Shown one piece after another: positions 1 to 8,190 of a DNA stretch of 64,000 bases; the first letter of the stretch is position 1, and each line of letters begins with the position of its first letter. Position numbers and translations under genes: made by a program. The notes below the pieces were generated by a model that was not told the DNA's origin, did not search any database, and worked only from the letters and a program-made list of their open reading frames with translations. The stretch is from Thermodesulfobacteriota bacterium (GTDB lineage: Bacteria; Desulfobacterota; DSM-4660; Desulfatiglandales; Desulfatiglandaceae): positions 40,273 through 104,272 of the forward strand of contig JANQDY010000085.1 of assembly GCA_028278625.1 (NCBI GenBank), read 5' to 3'.

Positions 1-269
1 ACGATCCGGTCCGCATCTTCCCCTCTGGCGGTGAGCATGATCACCGGCACATGGAAACCCGTTCGAATCTCCCGCAAAATCTCAAACCCGTCTTTGTGGG
101 GCAGCATAATGTCCAGAATGATGATGTCCGGATTTCCGGTTTCAATGGCCGCGACTATTTCCCTGCCGTCCGAAAGGGTTGAAACCATAAATCCAAATTC
201 CGTCAGGTACTCGGTCAACAGGCTCCGAAGCTTTTGGTCATCATCCACGATCAAAACCGTTTTGTCCAT
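1..269 (-). CDS. Response regulator, receiver domain (5' part only)
   Basis: This is the N-terminal 89 or so residues of a two-component response regulator; the rest lies outside the window. The protein starts MDKTVLIVDDDQKLRSLL, giving the acidic pocket D-D-D, and carries IIILDIMLPHKDG, where the Asp before IMLP is the phospho-acceptor. VPVIMLTARGEDADRI supplies the conserved Thr. The sequence is typical of the OmpR/PhoB family, but the DNA-binding domain is not visible, so the subfamily is an inference. It is divergent from a Spy/CpxP-like lipoprotein gene. The shared upstream region has phased TTTAC/TTAAC elements, which suggests regulation of both genes by an OmpR-type protein, perhaps this one. 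Confidence 0.9.
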   Translation of the reverse strand, partial: MDKTVLIVDDDQKLRSLLTEYLTEFGFMVSTLSDGREIVAAIETGNPDIIILDIMLPHKDGFEILREIRTGFHVPVIMLTARGEDADRI

Positions 270-294
270 ATAAGTCCCCGCTATTTTTCAATTT

Positions 295-341
295 TTTACA
301 TTCTTTAACATTTTTTTACATCCTTCACAAACATTCTTTAC
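295..341. promoter_or_regulatory. Phased TTTAC/TTAAC repeats, possible CpxR-like operator
   Basis: The intergenic region contains TTTAC at 295-299, TTAAC at 305-309, TTTAC at 315-319, TTCAC at 324-328 and TTTAC at 337-341. The decamer ACATTCTTTA occurs twice (299-308 and 331-340). On the minus strand these read as GTAAA-type half sites about one helical turn apart, like the tandem GTAAA boxes bound by CpxR. The spacing is 9-10 bp rather than the 11 bp of the CTAAC boxes elsewhere in the window, so I treat it as a different regulator's site. Confidence 0.45.
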
Positions 342-412
342 GTTTTGACTCTATTCTCTAATCCAAAAGGGACGCACAAGGCGTCAGAACATCAAGAGAA
401 GGAGGATAAGCC

Positions 413-904
413 ATGAAACAGAGAAGAAATTTGATTTTGGGCCTTGCCATATTGGGGGCCGTCATCATTGCCGGCGCCGGTTTTACGGGGTGTCATAAAC
501 CCCCGATGTTTTGCGGCGGGTTTCACGGCAAGGATTTCCCCGAGCACGTACTTGAAAGAATAGACAAAGAAGTGGCTGAACTAGACCTGAACGAAGCTCA
601 GCAGGTCCAGTATGAAGAGATTCGCAAGCGCGTTGAAACAGAATTGATCGAAATAAAGAACAATCGAAAGGCCTTCTTTCTAAAAGTGAAAGCGGAAATG
701 GACAAAGAAACGCCCGATTTGAACGTGATTTCCGAGCTCCTAAAATCACGTGTGGAGCGTTTTCCCCTCCGTGCAGGCATGTTCATTGATGATTTCATGG
801 CCTTTTACGAGATCCTGAACGACGATCAAAAAGCGATGATCATCAGCGAACTCAAAGACAAGTACAAAAAATTCGAAGCCTTTAAGGCTCTCATCTCCTC
901 ATAG
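413..904 (+). CDS. Spy/CpxP-like envelope lipoprotein (LTxxQ family)
   Basis: This 163-residue protein is probably a periplasmic chaperone or stress sensor of the Spy/CpxP/ZraP group. The N-terminus has a basic stretch, a hydrophobic segment (ILGLAILGAVIIAGAG) and a lipobox-like FTGC, so it is likely exported and lipidated at Cys27. The mature part is all helical and charged, with two motifs resembling the family's LTxxQ signature: LDLNEAQQ near residue 61 and LNDDQKAMI near residue 140. The start is preceded by AGGAGGATAAGCC. It is divergent from a response regulator gene across phased repeats, the arrangement seen for Cpx-type sensors. The family call rests on these short motifs and helical character. 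Confidence 0.72.
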   Translation: MKQRRNLILGLAILGAVIIAGAGFTGCHKPPMFCGGFHGKDFPEHVLERIDKEVAELDLNEAQQVQYEEIRKRVETELIEIKNNRKAFFLKVKAEMDKETPDLNVISELLKSRVERFPLRAGMFIDDFMAFYEILNDDQKAMIISELKDKYKKFEAFKALISS

Positions 905-915
905 AGGACCGGCTG

Positions 916-947
916 GTTTCCCTGGGATGAGGGCTTCCCAGGGAAAC
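916..947 (+). terminator. Strong hairpin after the Spy-like gene
   Basis: A perfect 12-bp inverted repeat, 916-927 with 936-947, encloses an 8-nt loop just after the lipoprotein stop codon. There is no T-run behind it, so it may be a factor-assisted terminator or a 3'-end stabilising structure rather than a classical intrinsic terminator. Confidence 0.55.
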
Positions 948-1027
948 ACCGCCGACCAAATGCCTGGGGACGGTTTTCCACGGAAGTGAACAGACAAAGG
1001 CCAATTCGCCAAATGAAAGGAAAGACC

Positions 1028-1711
1028 ATGATAGAATATCTTTCAAGAAGAGAGTTTATCGGCAAAAGCGCCCTCATGGCGGGAGGCGCTTTAGGGAGTC
1101 TTGCAATGGCCAGGAATGTGGTTTCATCGGAAGATCCGCCTGCCGCCAAAATCAAATTCCTGGAAAACCGATGCAATATTGAGACGCAACAACCAAAGAT
1201 TCTGGTGACCTATGCCAGTCGATGCGGTTCCACGGGGGGCGTTGCCGGGGCCATTGCCGGAACCTTTTGTGACAACGGTGCCTCGGTTGATGTGCTCCGC
1301 ATTGAAAGTGTTTCGGATCTTTCACCCTACCACGCCGTTATTGTCGGAAGTGCCATCCGCAGTGATCGCTGGCTGCCGGAAGCCATTGAATTTGTGGAGG
1401 AACACCGAACCAGCTTGAGCCGCATACCAGTGGCCTATTTTCTGACCTGCCTTACCTTGGTCAACGCCACCCTTGAAACCCGTCAAAAGGCACTCGGTTT
1501 CATGGCACCCTTAAGGGAGAGCGTGGCGGAAATAACCCCCGTGGGTACGGGTCTTTTTGCCGGCACCCTCAATTATGACAAACTGCCGTTTATGGTGCGA
1601 ATGGTCATGAAAATAAGAATGCAGTCAACGGGCGTGGTCGAAGGCGACTACAGAAACTGGAAATCCATCAGGGCTTGGGCAAGAGAGATTGCGCCGGCCA
1701 TGGGTGCCTAA
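1028..1711 (+). CDS. Tat-exported flavodoxin-domain protein (HemG-like)
   Basis: This flavodoxin-fold protein of 227 residues probably binds FMN. The ATG at 1028 is chosen because AAAGGAAAG lies just upstream and the product then begins with a twin-arginine-like leader, SRREFIGKSALMAGGALGSLA. Export as a folded cofactor protein is therefore plausible. After the leader, KILVTYASRCGSTGGVAGAI matches the phosphate-binding loop of flavodoxins, and the body resembles flavodoxin-like protoporphyrinogen oxidase (HemG). In-frame GTG (986) and ATG (1013) starts would mask the leader. A HemG enzyme would normally be cytoplasmic, so the substrate is uncertain. Confidence 0.75.
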   Translation: MIEYLSRREFIGKSALMAGGALGSLAMARNVVSSEDPPAAKIKFLENRCNIETQQPKILVTYASRCGSTGGVAGAIAGTFCDNGASVDVLRIESVSDLSPYHAVIVGSAIRSDRWLPEAIEFVEEHRTSLSRIPVAYFLTCLTLVNATLETRQKALGFMAPLRESVAEITPVGTGLFAGTLNYDKLPFMVRMVMKIRMQSTGVVEGDYRNWKSIRAWAREIAPAMGA

Positions 1712-1730
1712 AAGGTGCTTACCGCGGGGG

Positions 1731-2834
1731 CTACCTGGCAACGGGCAGGGTCAAAACCGGGGCCGCCGAGGGGATGGTGCCCGCCTGCAAATCCCCCAGA
1801 ATCTCCAAAAGCAGGAACGTGCTCTTGGAATCCAGATCGTTGTCTTTCAAATAGAACCAGTAGTCCCGATACCAGACGGCAACATACGCGTCTTCCGGTT
1901 TTTCCCTGCTCGAATGGATAACGATCTGTTCCCGATGGAGTTGCTTCCAATCAAAGGGGCTCCCGTCGGGCTTTTTTGTGATCGTGACCAGATTCATCTC
2001 CCTGTGAACGGCCGGCACATGGACTGCCTGGGAAACATAGAACAGGATATCGGTCATGGAACGGGTGACCACGTTCAGTGTTTTGGGGTCGGTAAAACAG
2101 ATGCCGTAATTCAGATGGTATACTTCGGGGTTCCCTCCCCTATGATCGATGCCCAGGAGTTCCTTCAGCCGCAAAACCGACCTTTTTTCTTCCGGAGAAT
2201 TATCCGTTCTGATATACATGGTTCCCCGGTTCCCGTCTTTCTCCGCGATTCCCCATTCGACGACGCGCCGCTTCTGCAGGTCCCGGAAAATAAAGGCCGC
2301 CTCCAGAAATTGCTTGAAAACGGGCTCGCGTTCAGGGGTCGGCCCGGAAGCGGGAGAGGCGTTTTCCAGATCGTTAATTTCCTGAACCACGAGGCGAAAA
2401 ACCGTGTCAACGGGCCACCCCGCCTGAAAAAGCAGAATCAAGGTCTCAATGGGGATGGGGGTGAGCATTTGCCGGACAAAAGCCTCCCCCATAAGGGGAA
2501 CATAGGTCACGGTGGGATTTTCCGTATAGGTGGTGCCGGCGCTTAAGGGCACCAGATTTCCCGCGGAATAGATGGAATCCCCAATAGGCACATTTACGCC
2601 CGCGGTCGTCCCCCACTGGCGGCTGGTGGAAATGCTGCTCACCTGCAGGAATGTTGGGCTATCCCGGTATTTCAGCTTTACAAGGTTCATGAGCATCTGC
2701 TCGCTGCCCGTATGAGACACCGCCTGATTGTAGCGGCCTCGTTCGTTTTTCACGGATGCGGGTCCCATGGCGCCACACCCTGAAAAGAGCACGATAAAGA
2801 GGAACAAGAAGATCTTTCGTTCAAAAATGCCCAT
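1731..2834 (-). CDS. Conserved lipoprotein of unknown function
   Basis: This 367-residue protein begins with a hydrophobic signal sequence and a lipobox, IVLFSGCGAM, so it is likely an outer-envelope lipoprotein. GGGAGGGAG lies directly upstream of the ATG. The mature region has the stretch MLMNLVKLKYRDSPTFLQVS, which I recognise from a conserved uncharacterised proteobacterial lipoprotein family. It also has a Gly/Thr-rich stretch near residues 75-110 and a mixed alpha/beta C-terminal half. No catalytic motif stands out. It is convergent with the flavodoxin gene, and function cannot be assigned. Confidence 0.75.
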   Translation of the reverse strand: MGIFERKIFLFLFIVLFSGCGAMGPASVKNERGRYNQAVSHTGSEQMLMNLVKLKYRDSPTFLQVSSISTSRQWGTTAGVNVPIGDSIYSAGNLVPLSAGTTYTENPTVTYVPLMGEAFVRQMLTPIPIETLILLFQAGWPVDTVFRLVVQEINDLENASPASGPTPEREPVFKQFLEAAFIFRDLQKRRVVEWGIAEKDGNRGTMYIRTDNSPEEKRSVLRLKELLGIDHRGGNPEVYHLNYGICFTDPKTLNVVTRSMTDILFYVSQAVHVPAVHREMNLVTITKKPDGSPFDWKQLHREQIVIHSSREKPEDAYVAVWYRDYWFYLKDNDLDSKSTFLLLEILGDLQAGTIPSAAPVLTLPVAR

Positions 2835-2987
2835 TTACTCCCTCCCGAAACTGAAGAAACCCCTCCTTTTTGACACCAGACTATCGGTGAAAGTCCCTTT
2901 TGTGTCAAGGGATAAGCGATCCTTTCCCTTTAACCCTGATTCCTTCATTTTCTCTATTCCTGAAACACATCATCATCTTATCTGATC

Positions 2988-3009
2988 CTAACCAAACGCT
3001 AACATTTAT
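2988..3009 (+). promoter_or_regulatory. Pho-type box upstream of the c-di-GMP gene
   Basis: CTAAC repeats start at 2988 and 2999, exactly 11 bp apart, with a degenerate CTTAT 11 bp further upstream at 2977. This is the tandem 11-bp architecture of a PhoB site, and the same motif precedes the pst operon. The rest of the 297-nt intergenic stretch between 2835 and 3131 shows nothing else I can call. Confidence 0.6.
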
Positions 3010-3131
3010 CGTGCATGAGTTAGCGTGAGGATTTCTTTCAATACCGTTCAAGCTCGAGAAGACTTGAGGATGCCGGTGCAACCATCCGTTACTCGACGAA
3101 ATGCGACATCTGAAAGCGAGAAACCGACACA

Positions 3132-4967
3132 ATGGAATTTCAGAAATTATTCGATTACATGGACACGTTCCAGACCGATGGTGATCTGCCTTTCTCCCTG
3201 GGAAAACGATGCCATCCGCCGAATGAGGAACGTCTGGAACTTCTTGACATCTTGGGCCGAAAACGGCTCAAAACGGTTTTCCAGCCCATTTTTGACCTTC
3301 AGACCGGAGAAGTCTACGCCTACGAATGCCTGACCAGAATCACCGGCGAAAGCCTTTTTTCAGGCCCCGAGCCACTCTTTGAAGCAGCCGACCACTTTTC
3401 TCTCACTCGGGAACTTGAGGCCCTTTGCCGTTCCTGTGCCATTGAAACCGCCCTACGGAAGGGAATCAGGGAGCGCCTTACCCTCAATGTATCGCCGTCC
3501 CTGTTTCAGGAGATCAACCCCCAGGACACATATAGTCTGATGGAGGATGAATCGCTCTTCTCCCTCAGGGAGCGCATTGTTCTGGAATTGACGGAAAAGT
3601 GTACCATCAGAGATGCACACTGTTTCAAGAACATTCTCAACATATTCAGAAATGAAGGATTCCAGATTGCCATTGATGACCTGGGGGCCGGATTTGCCGG
3701 CCTCAAAATGCTCGCTGAACTGGAACCCGGTATGGTCAAGATCGACCGATTTCTCATTTCCCGTATTGCCGAATCCACCAAAAAGAGGATGCTGGTGGAA
3801 TCCCTGGTTTCCTTCTGCCACAAAATCAATGCCCAGGTCGTGGCAGAAGGCATTGAAACGCGGAAAGAGCTTGAAGTTGTCCTTTCCATGAACGTTGATC
3901 TGGGTCAGGGCTTTTATCTTGGAATGCCGGACCCATCCCCAACCAAATGCCGGCCCTCGGCAAAAGAGCTGATTCTTGAAAAGCGTGTAGCACCGCCGGT
4001 TGTGCGAATGGATGAACGCAGAATCGGATCCCTCACCGAATATTCATTGCCCGCGGAGACAACGGATCTAACGGAGGCGGTCATCGCCATGTTTGAGTCG
4101 GATACGGAACTCACCTCCGTTCCCATTTTGCAGAATCGAAGACCCGTGGGTATCATCGAAAAAACGCGTCTTTTCTTCAAGCTGGGAAAACAGTTCGGCT
4201 ACTCGGTTTACAGCCGCAGGCCCGTTGAAATGGTTATGGACCAGGTGCTGGTATTTGACTCGGAAACACCCCTGGAAAAAGTCTCCGAAAAGGTGCTCAA
4301 ACGGGATGATAACGCCTTTCATGACTCCATTGTGGTGGTTCAAAACGGCTTTTATGCAGGCATCGTCAAAATACGGGCCCTGTATGAACGGATTTCACAA
4401 CAGCGGCTGCTTCTGGCCATGCAAGCCAACCCTTTGACCGGCCTTCCGGGAAACCACATGATAAAGGCGGATATCATTCAGCGCCTGGGCCAGAATCAGT
4501 TGTTTGCGGTACTCTATTTCGACCTGGATCATTTCAAACCCTTTAATGACCAATTCGGTTTTGCGAAAGGGGATCGGGTCATTCGTTTTCTGGCGACGGT
4601 TCTAAAGGATGCCGTTCGTGAATGGGACCTGAGGGCTTTCGTAGGACATGTGGGTGGTGACGATTTTGTCATGGTCTGCAGGGCCCAAAACATTGAACAG
4701 CTCTGTGAACGCGTTCTTTCCCGGTTTCAGGACGGCGTAAAAGAATTCCATGACCCCAAGAGCGTTGAAAGAGGATTTTACGAAAGCGTCGATCGCAGCG
4801 GTCAGCCCAGACGGTTCTCTCTTTTGAGCCTTTCAATTGCCGTGGTTACGACCCTGAATCGGCCCTTTGATTCTTATGGCCAACTGGTCTCTGTGGCATC
4901 GGAAGTGAAGAAAAAAGCCAAAAGTATCTCCGGCAACAGCTTTTACATTGATCAACGGCATGCTTGA
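3132..4967 (+). CDS. EAL-CBS-GGDEF cyclic-di-GMP signalling protein
   Basis: This 611-residue cytoplasmic protein combines an EAL phosphodiesterase domain (about 40-265), a CBS pair (about 295-420) and a GGDEF domain (about 430-605). In the EAL domain the signature reads ECL (65-67), and NVSP, ELTEK, DD (182-183), KID and AEGIE are present, so the metal and catalytic ligands look intact. The GGDEF motif is GGDDF (508-512), an accepted active variant. The CBS pair may sense an adenine nucleotide. No membrane segment is present. A Pho-type box lies about 120 bp upstream, which suggests that phosphate starvation alters cyclic-di-GMP level. Whether synthesis or breakdown dominates cannot be read from the sequence. 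Confidence 0.9.
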   Translation: MEFQKLFDYMDTFQTDGDLPFSLGKRCHPPNEERLELLDILGRKRLKTVFQPIFDLQTGEVYAYECLTRITGESLFSGPEPLFEAADHFSLTRELEALCRSCAIETALRKGIRERLTLNVSPSLFQEINPQDTYSLMEDESLFSLRERIVLELTEKCTIRDAHCFKNILNIFRNEGFQIAIDDLGAGFAGLKMLAELEPGMVKIDRFLISRIAESTKKRMLVESLVSFCHKINAQVVAEGIETRKELEVVLSMNVDLGQGFYLGMPDPSPTKCRPSAKELILEKRVAPPVVRMDERRIGSLTEYSLPAETTDLTEAVIAMFESDTELTSVPILQNRRPVGIIEKTRLFFKLGKQFGYSVYSRRPVEMVMDQVLVFDSETPLEKVSEKVLKRDDNAFHDSIVVVQNGFYAGIVKIRALYERISQQRLLLAMQANPLTGLPGNHMIKADIIQRLGQNQLFAVLYFDLDHFKPFNDQFGFAKGDRVIRFLATVLKDAVREWDLRAFVGHVGGDDFVMVCRAQNIEQLCERVLSRFQDGVKEFHDPKSVERGFYESVDRSGQPRRFSLLSLSIAVVTTLNRPFDSYGQLVSVASEVKKKAKSISGNSFYIDQRHA

Positions 4968-4998
4968 TGGGGTCAGCGCCCGCAGAAATGGGGTCAGC
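4967..4998 (+). repeat. ATGGGGTCAGC short direct repeat
   Basis: ATGGGGTCAGC occurs at 4967-4977 and again at 4988-4998, right at the stop codon of the EAL-GGDEF gene. Short GGGGTCAG motifs often flank REP-type elements in related genomes, as I recall, but no transposase gene is visible here. Confidence 0.4.
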
Positions 4999-5061
4999 AA
5001 TTACCGCTCAATGGGTGCCAGGCTCAGGGCTCCGTCCCGGGCCCGGTTTCTTCCCCGGTGT

Positions 5062-5175
5062 TTAAAAAGGGTAGGATCCAACAATCCGTATTTCCTTTCG
5101 CGCATGGGCGGAACCCATACCCAAAAGAGAAAGGACCATCACCATGATCGCAGTTCGCATAAAATAGCGCATCAT
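5062..5175 (-). pseudogene. Remnant of a pstS gene (signal peptide and first strand only)
   Basis: From ATG 5175, directly after an AGGAGAG ribosome-binding site, the minus strand encodes 37 residues. They form a clear signal peptide (MRTAIMVMVLSLLGMGSAHA) followed by IRIVGSYPF and a stop. The tail matches the start of mature PstS proteins; the intact copy in this window has VAIVGSSTVYPF. The STV tripeptide is missing and the reading frame stops immediately after the match, so this is a decayed gene end rather than a functional peptide. It lies just downstream of phoU in the same orientation, which suggests a second pstS was once there. The remaining intergenic bases (to 5259) show nothing else. 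Confidence 0.65.
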
Positions 5176-5259
5176 CTCTCCTTGCCTCATACCAATTAAC
5201 CAAGACTGTCGAATGATTGCAGGTTTCGTCTTGAAGGCCCTTTTTGGGAGTGTTATCTG

Positions 5260-5925
5260 CTACTTTCCGTGATACATTTCTCCGGTAACGATAAAATGGA
5301 CGTTTTCGGCCAGATTCTGAATGTGGTCCCCGATCCGCTCGCAGCAGCGGGCAACGAACAACAATGCCGTAAAGGGCTTGACATGTTCGGCTTCTTCGCT
5401 CATGAATTGCCGCAGTTCCAGCAGTAAACTGGAATATTCCTCGTCAATGCGATCATCGTCATGCCACACCTTGCGGGCCATGTCGGGATCATTCTTTTCG
5501 TAAGCGGTCATGATGTCTGAAAGCATTGTTTTGGCATGTTCAGCCATGCGAATAATGGTTTCCACGGGCTTTTTGAGATCAACGCTGTTGAGTTCCATGG
5601 AGTGACGCGCAATATTGGCCGAGTAATCGGCGATCCGTTCCAGATCGGCGGCCATTCGGATACCCGATACGATGACGCGAAGATCCGATGCCATGGGCTG
5701 TCTCTTGGCCAGCATGGTCAGGGTCAACCGGTCAATCTCTTTCTGTAGGGCATCAATTGGGGCGTCGTCGGCCATGATGGCCTCTGCCGCGGAGCTGTCC
5801 CTCGTTAAGACAGTGTCCAAAGACCGGCTCAGTTGTTTGTGGGCCATGCTTCCCATCTTCAGAACGTCCGCCTTTAGTAAGGCCAATTCTTCGTCATAGG
5901 ATCTCACAATGTGTCGGCTGCTCAT
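5260..5925 (-). CDS. phoU: Phosphate transport system regulator PhoU
   Basis: PhoU is a cytoplasmic helical protein that links the Pst transporter to the PhoR kinase and limits phosphate uptake. The 221-residue length is normal. Two PhoU repeats are visible: RVIVSGIRMAADLERIADYSANIARH (about 83-108) and LFVARCCERIGDHIQNLAENVHF (about 185-210). The paired E/D-rich metal-binding motifs E-R-I-A-D and E-R-I-G-D are intact. AGAGGAGCAATCC precedes the ATG. It is the last gene of the pst operon, 36 nt after pstB. Expression is expected to follow the Pho-type box ahead of pstC. Confidence 0.95.
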   Translation of the reverse strand: MSSRHIVRSYDEELALLKADVLKMGSMAHKQLSRSLDTVLTRDSSAAEAIMADDAPIDALQKEIDRLTLTMLAKRQPMASDLRVIVSGIRMAADLERIADYSANIARHSMELNSVDLKKPVETIIRMAEHAKTMLSDIMTAYEKNDPDMARKVWHDDDRIDEEYSSLLLELRQFMSEEAEHVKPFTALLFVARCCERIGDHIQNLAENVHFIVTGEMYHGK

Positions 5926-5961
5926 GGATTGCTCCTCTTGTTATTATCTATTATGGAATCA

Positions 5962-6835
5962 TCAACCGAAACGCCCGGTGATGTAGTCTTCAGTCAGTTG
6001 GTGAAGGGGATTGGTGAATATCTGTTCCGTGGGCCCGATTTCGATGAGATCCCCCAGATGAAAATAGGCCGTCCGCTGTGATACCCGGGAGGCCTGTTGC
6101 ATGGAATGGGTCACGATGGCGATGGAGAATTGAGACCGTAATTCGTCGACCAGGTCTTCAATAATGGCGGTGGCAATGGGATCCAGGGCCGAACAGGGTT
6201 CGTCCATCAGGATCACCTCGGGGCTGACCGCAATGGTTCTGGCGATGCAGAGACGCTGCTGCTGGCCCCCCGACAGCCCCGTACCCGGTTGATCCAGCCG
6301 ATCCTTCACTTCCTCCCAAAGACCGGCCTTTTTGAGCGATGTTTCAACCAGTTCATCGGTCTCGCTTTTGGATTGCACAAGACCGTGAATGCGGGGTCCG
6401 TAGGCAATATTGTCATAGATGGATTTGGGAAAGGGGTTCGGTTTTTGAAAGACCATACCCACCTGGGCTCTTAGCTGTACCACATCCACTTTGGGTTCAT
6501 AGACATTCTGATCGTCCAATAGAATCTCGCCCGTTACCCGGCATATTTCAATGGTATCGTTCATACGATTGAGACATCTCAGAAAAGTCGACTTTCCGCA
6601 ACCGGACGGTCCAATCATTGAAATCACTTCGTTGCGCCCAATATCAAGGGATACGTCATGAATGGCATGCTTCTCGCCGTAATAGACATTGACACCGCGG
6701 CAAACCATTCGCGCGTTGTCGACGGTGGCTTCTCCCACGGTGGACCGGTCTTCCCGGCTCACCAATTGCCGACCGCGCTTTTCAGGCGTGCCGCCGCCTC
6801 CGTTGGAATTAGATGCTGTTTCGCTGGTGGGGCCC
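5962..6835 (-). CDS. pstB: Phosphate ABC transporter ATP-binding protein PstB
   Basis: This is the ATPase subunit that drives PstCA-mediated phosphate import. Walker A is GPSGCGKST, the Q-loop lies in [19 protein letters not shown], the ABC signature is LSGGQQQR and Walker B is VILMDEP. The C-terminus [15 protein letters not shown] is characteristic of PstB. The reading frame begins at TTG (6837-6835) after AGGAGG, and the N-terminus carries an additional 40-residue Gly/Ser-rich stretch before the conserved [13 protein letters not shown] shorter start inside that stretch is possible. It is separated from pstS by 115 nt that contain a large hairpin, and phoU follows it. Confidence 0.95.
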
Positions 6836-6870
6836 AAAGGTCGTTCCTCCTCAAATCAGTTGTTGCGGTT

Positions 6871-6924
6871 AGCCGTTAGCCGGCTTCCAAAATGAAACAA
6901 GTGGATGGGCGCCGGCTAGCGGCT
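6871..6924. repeat. Inverted repeat between pstS and pstB
   Basis: A 14-bp arm at 6871-6884 pairs with 6911-6924 with a single T/C difference, around a 26-nt loop. It could act as an attenuator or mRNA stabiliser that lets pstS be expressed more than pstB, as hairpins behind binding-protein genes often do. The arm contains the reverse complement of GCTAACGGCTAA, which also occurs on the other side of pstS. Confidence 0.6.
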
Positions 6925-6952
6925 GACAATCAGTTGCTTCCTAATGCAGGGA

Positions 6953-8005
6953 CTACTTTTTCAGAGCATCACAGGAGAGACGCGTCAGGTTCTGAACGTC
7001 TTTCCTGTACTTTTCACGTTCCTCTTCCGGCATGGGGATCATTCCCTTGTCAGCCAGATAGCCGTCGGGTCCCCAGGCTTTTTCACTGGTAAATTCCGCC
7101 AGATACTCTTTTGTGCCAGGAATCACTTCAATGTGGGCCTTTTTCACGTAGAAGTACAGAGGCCTTGAAAGGGGGTATTGGCCGTCCGCAATGCTGTCGA
7201 AAGTGGGCGGCACGCCGTCAATGAAAGACCCCTGAATCTTATCGGTGTTCTGATCCAGGAAGCTGAAGCCGAAAATACCCAGCGCGTCCGGATTGGCATT
7301 CAATTTCTGGACGATGAGGTTGTCATTTTCGCCGGCTTCCACATAGGCCCCGTCTTCCCGAACGGTATGACAAATGGCTTTATACCGTTTCTTGTCCTTT
7401 TTCTTCATGGCCTTGATCCATTTGAAGCTCTTACCGCCCGGCTCCATTCCCAGTTCCACAAAGGCATCCCGGGTTCCCGAGGTGGGAGGGGGTCCCAGCA
7501 CTTCGATCTTGGAGGCCGGAAGGGCGGAGTTGACGTCTTTCCATGTTTTGTAGGGATTGGGGACCAGCTTTTCCGCACCACTGGGATCGGGCACGTCTTT
7601 GGCCAGCGCCAGGAAGATGTCTCTCTGGGTCAGCTTAAAAGGGGCGGACTTTTTGGAATTGGCCAGTACAATACCATCATAACCGATTTTTACCTCAATG
7701 ATGTCTTTGACACCGTTCTTCTCGCACATCACGCACTCGCTCACCTTTATGCGACGCGACGCATTGGTAATGTCGGGGTGCTCCACGCCCACGCCGGCAC
7801 AGAAAAGCTTGAGCCCTCCGCCGGATCCGGTGGATTCAATCTTGGGGGTGTTGAATTTGCTGGTTTTCCCAAACTGCTCGGCCACCACCGTTGCAAAGGG
7901 ATAGACCGTGGATGATCCCACGATGGCGACGGTGTCACGAGCCGCGGCGATTCCCGCGCTCAGAACAAATGCAAAGATCAATGCCAACACAAAAATACGT
8001 TTCAT
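6953..8005 (-). CDS. pstS: Phosphate-binding protein PstS
   Basis: This is the periplasmic phosphate receptor of the Pst transporter. The 350-residue product has a signal peptide (MKRIFVLALIFAFVLSAGIAA-AR) followed by VAIVGSSTVYPF, ESTGSGGGLKLFC, ITNASRR and PPTSGTRDAF. These are the loops that wrap phosphate in PstS proteins. GIFGFSFLDQN and YPLSRPLYFYVKK are also typical. AAGGAGGAAG precedes the ATG. In transcription order it sits between pstA and pstB, unlike the common pstSCAB order, and the GCTAACGGCTAA motif is found on both sides of it. Confidence 0.95.
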   Translation of the reverse strand: MKRIFVLALIFAFVLSAGIAAARDTVAIVGSSTVYPFATVVAEQFGKTSKFNTPKIESTGSGGGLKLFCAGVGVEHPDITNASRRIKVSECVMCEKNGVKDIIEVKIGYDGIVLANSKKSAPFKLTQRDIFLALAKDVPDPSGAEKLVPNPYKTWKDVNSALPASKIEVLGPPPTSGTRDAFVELGMEPGGKSFKWIKAMKKKDKKRYKAICHTVREDGAYVEAGENDNLIVQKLNANPDALGIFGFSFLDQNTDKIQGSFIDGVPPTFDSIADGQYPLSRPLYFYVKKAHIEVIPGTKEYLAEFTSEKAWGPDGYLADKGMIPMPEEEREKYRKDVQNLTRLSCDALKK

Positions 8006-8148
8006 CTTTCTTCCTCCTTTTTCGAGCGATGAATAGTTCGCCCTTCTTTTGTTTTTGCCGCCGGCCTCTGCAGGCGGCTTTTTGAACCGTCCTATATGGA
8101 AACAGTGTTTAACGTCCTTGCTAGGCCGCTTTATTCAAAAAGCGAATC

Positions 8149-8171
8149 GCTAACGGCTAAAAGCCAACCGC
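8149..8171. repeat. GCTAACGGCTAA repeat between pstA and pstS
   Basis: The sequence CGCTAACGGCTAAAAGCCAACCG lies in the pstA-pstS gap. Its core GCTAACGGCTAA is shared, in inverted sense, with the hairpin arm on the other side of pstS. The two copies bracket pstS, which may mark a rearrangement. Confidence 0.4.
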
Positions 8172-8190
8172 ACAAGGTCCAACACTGGTA

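Noticed and set aside
1689..2546. Plus-strand reading frame of 285 codons opposite the lipoprotein gene
   Set aside because: It lies wholly antisense to a well-supported lipoprotein gene that has its own ribosome-binding site and signal sequence, and no recognisable domain is encoded.
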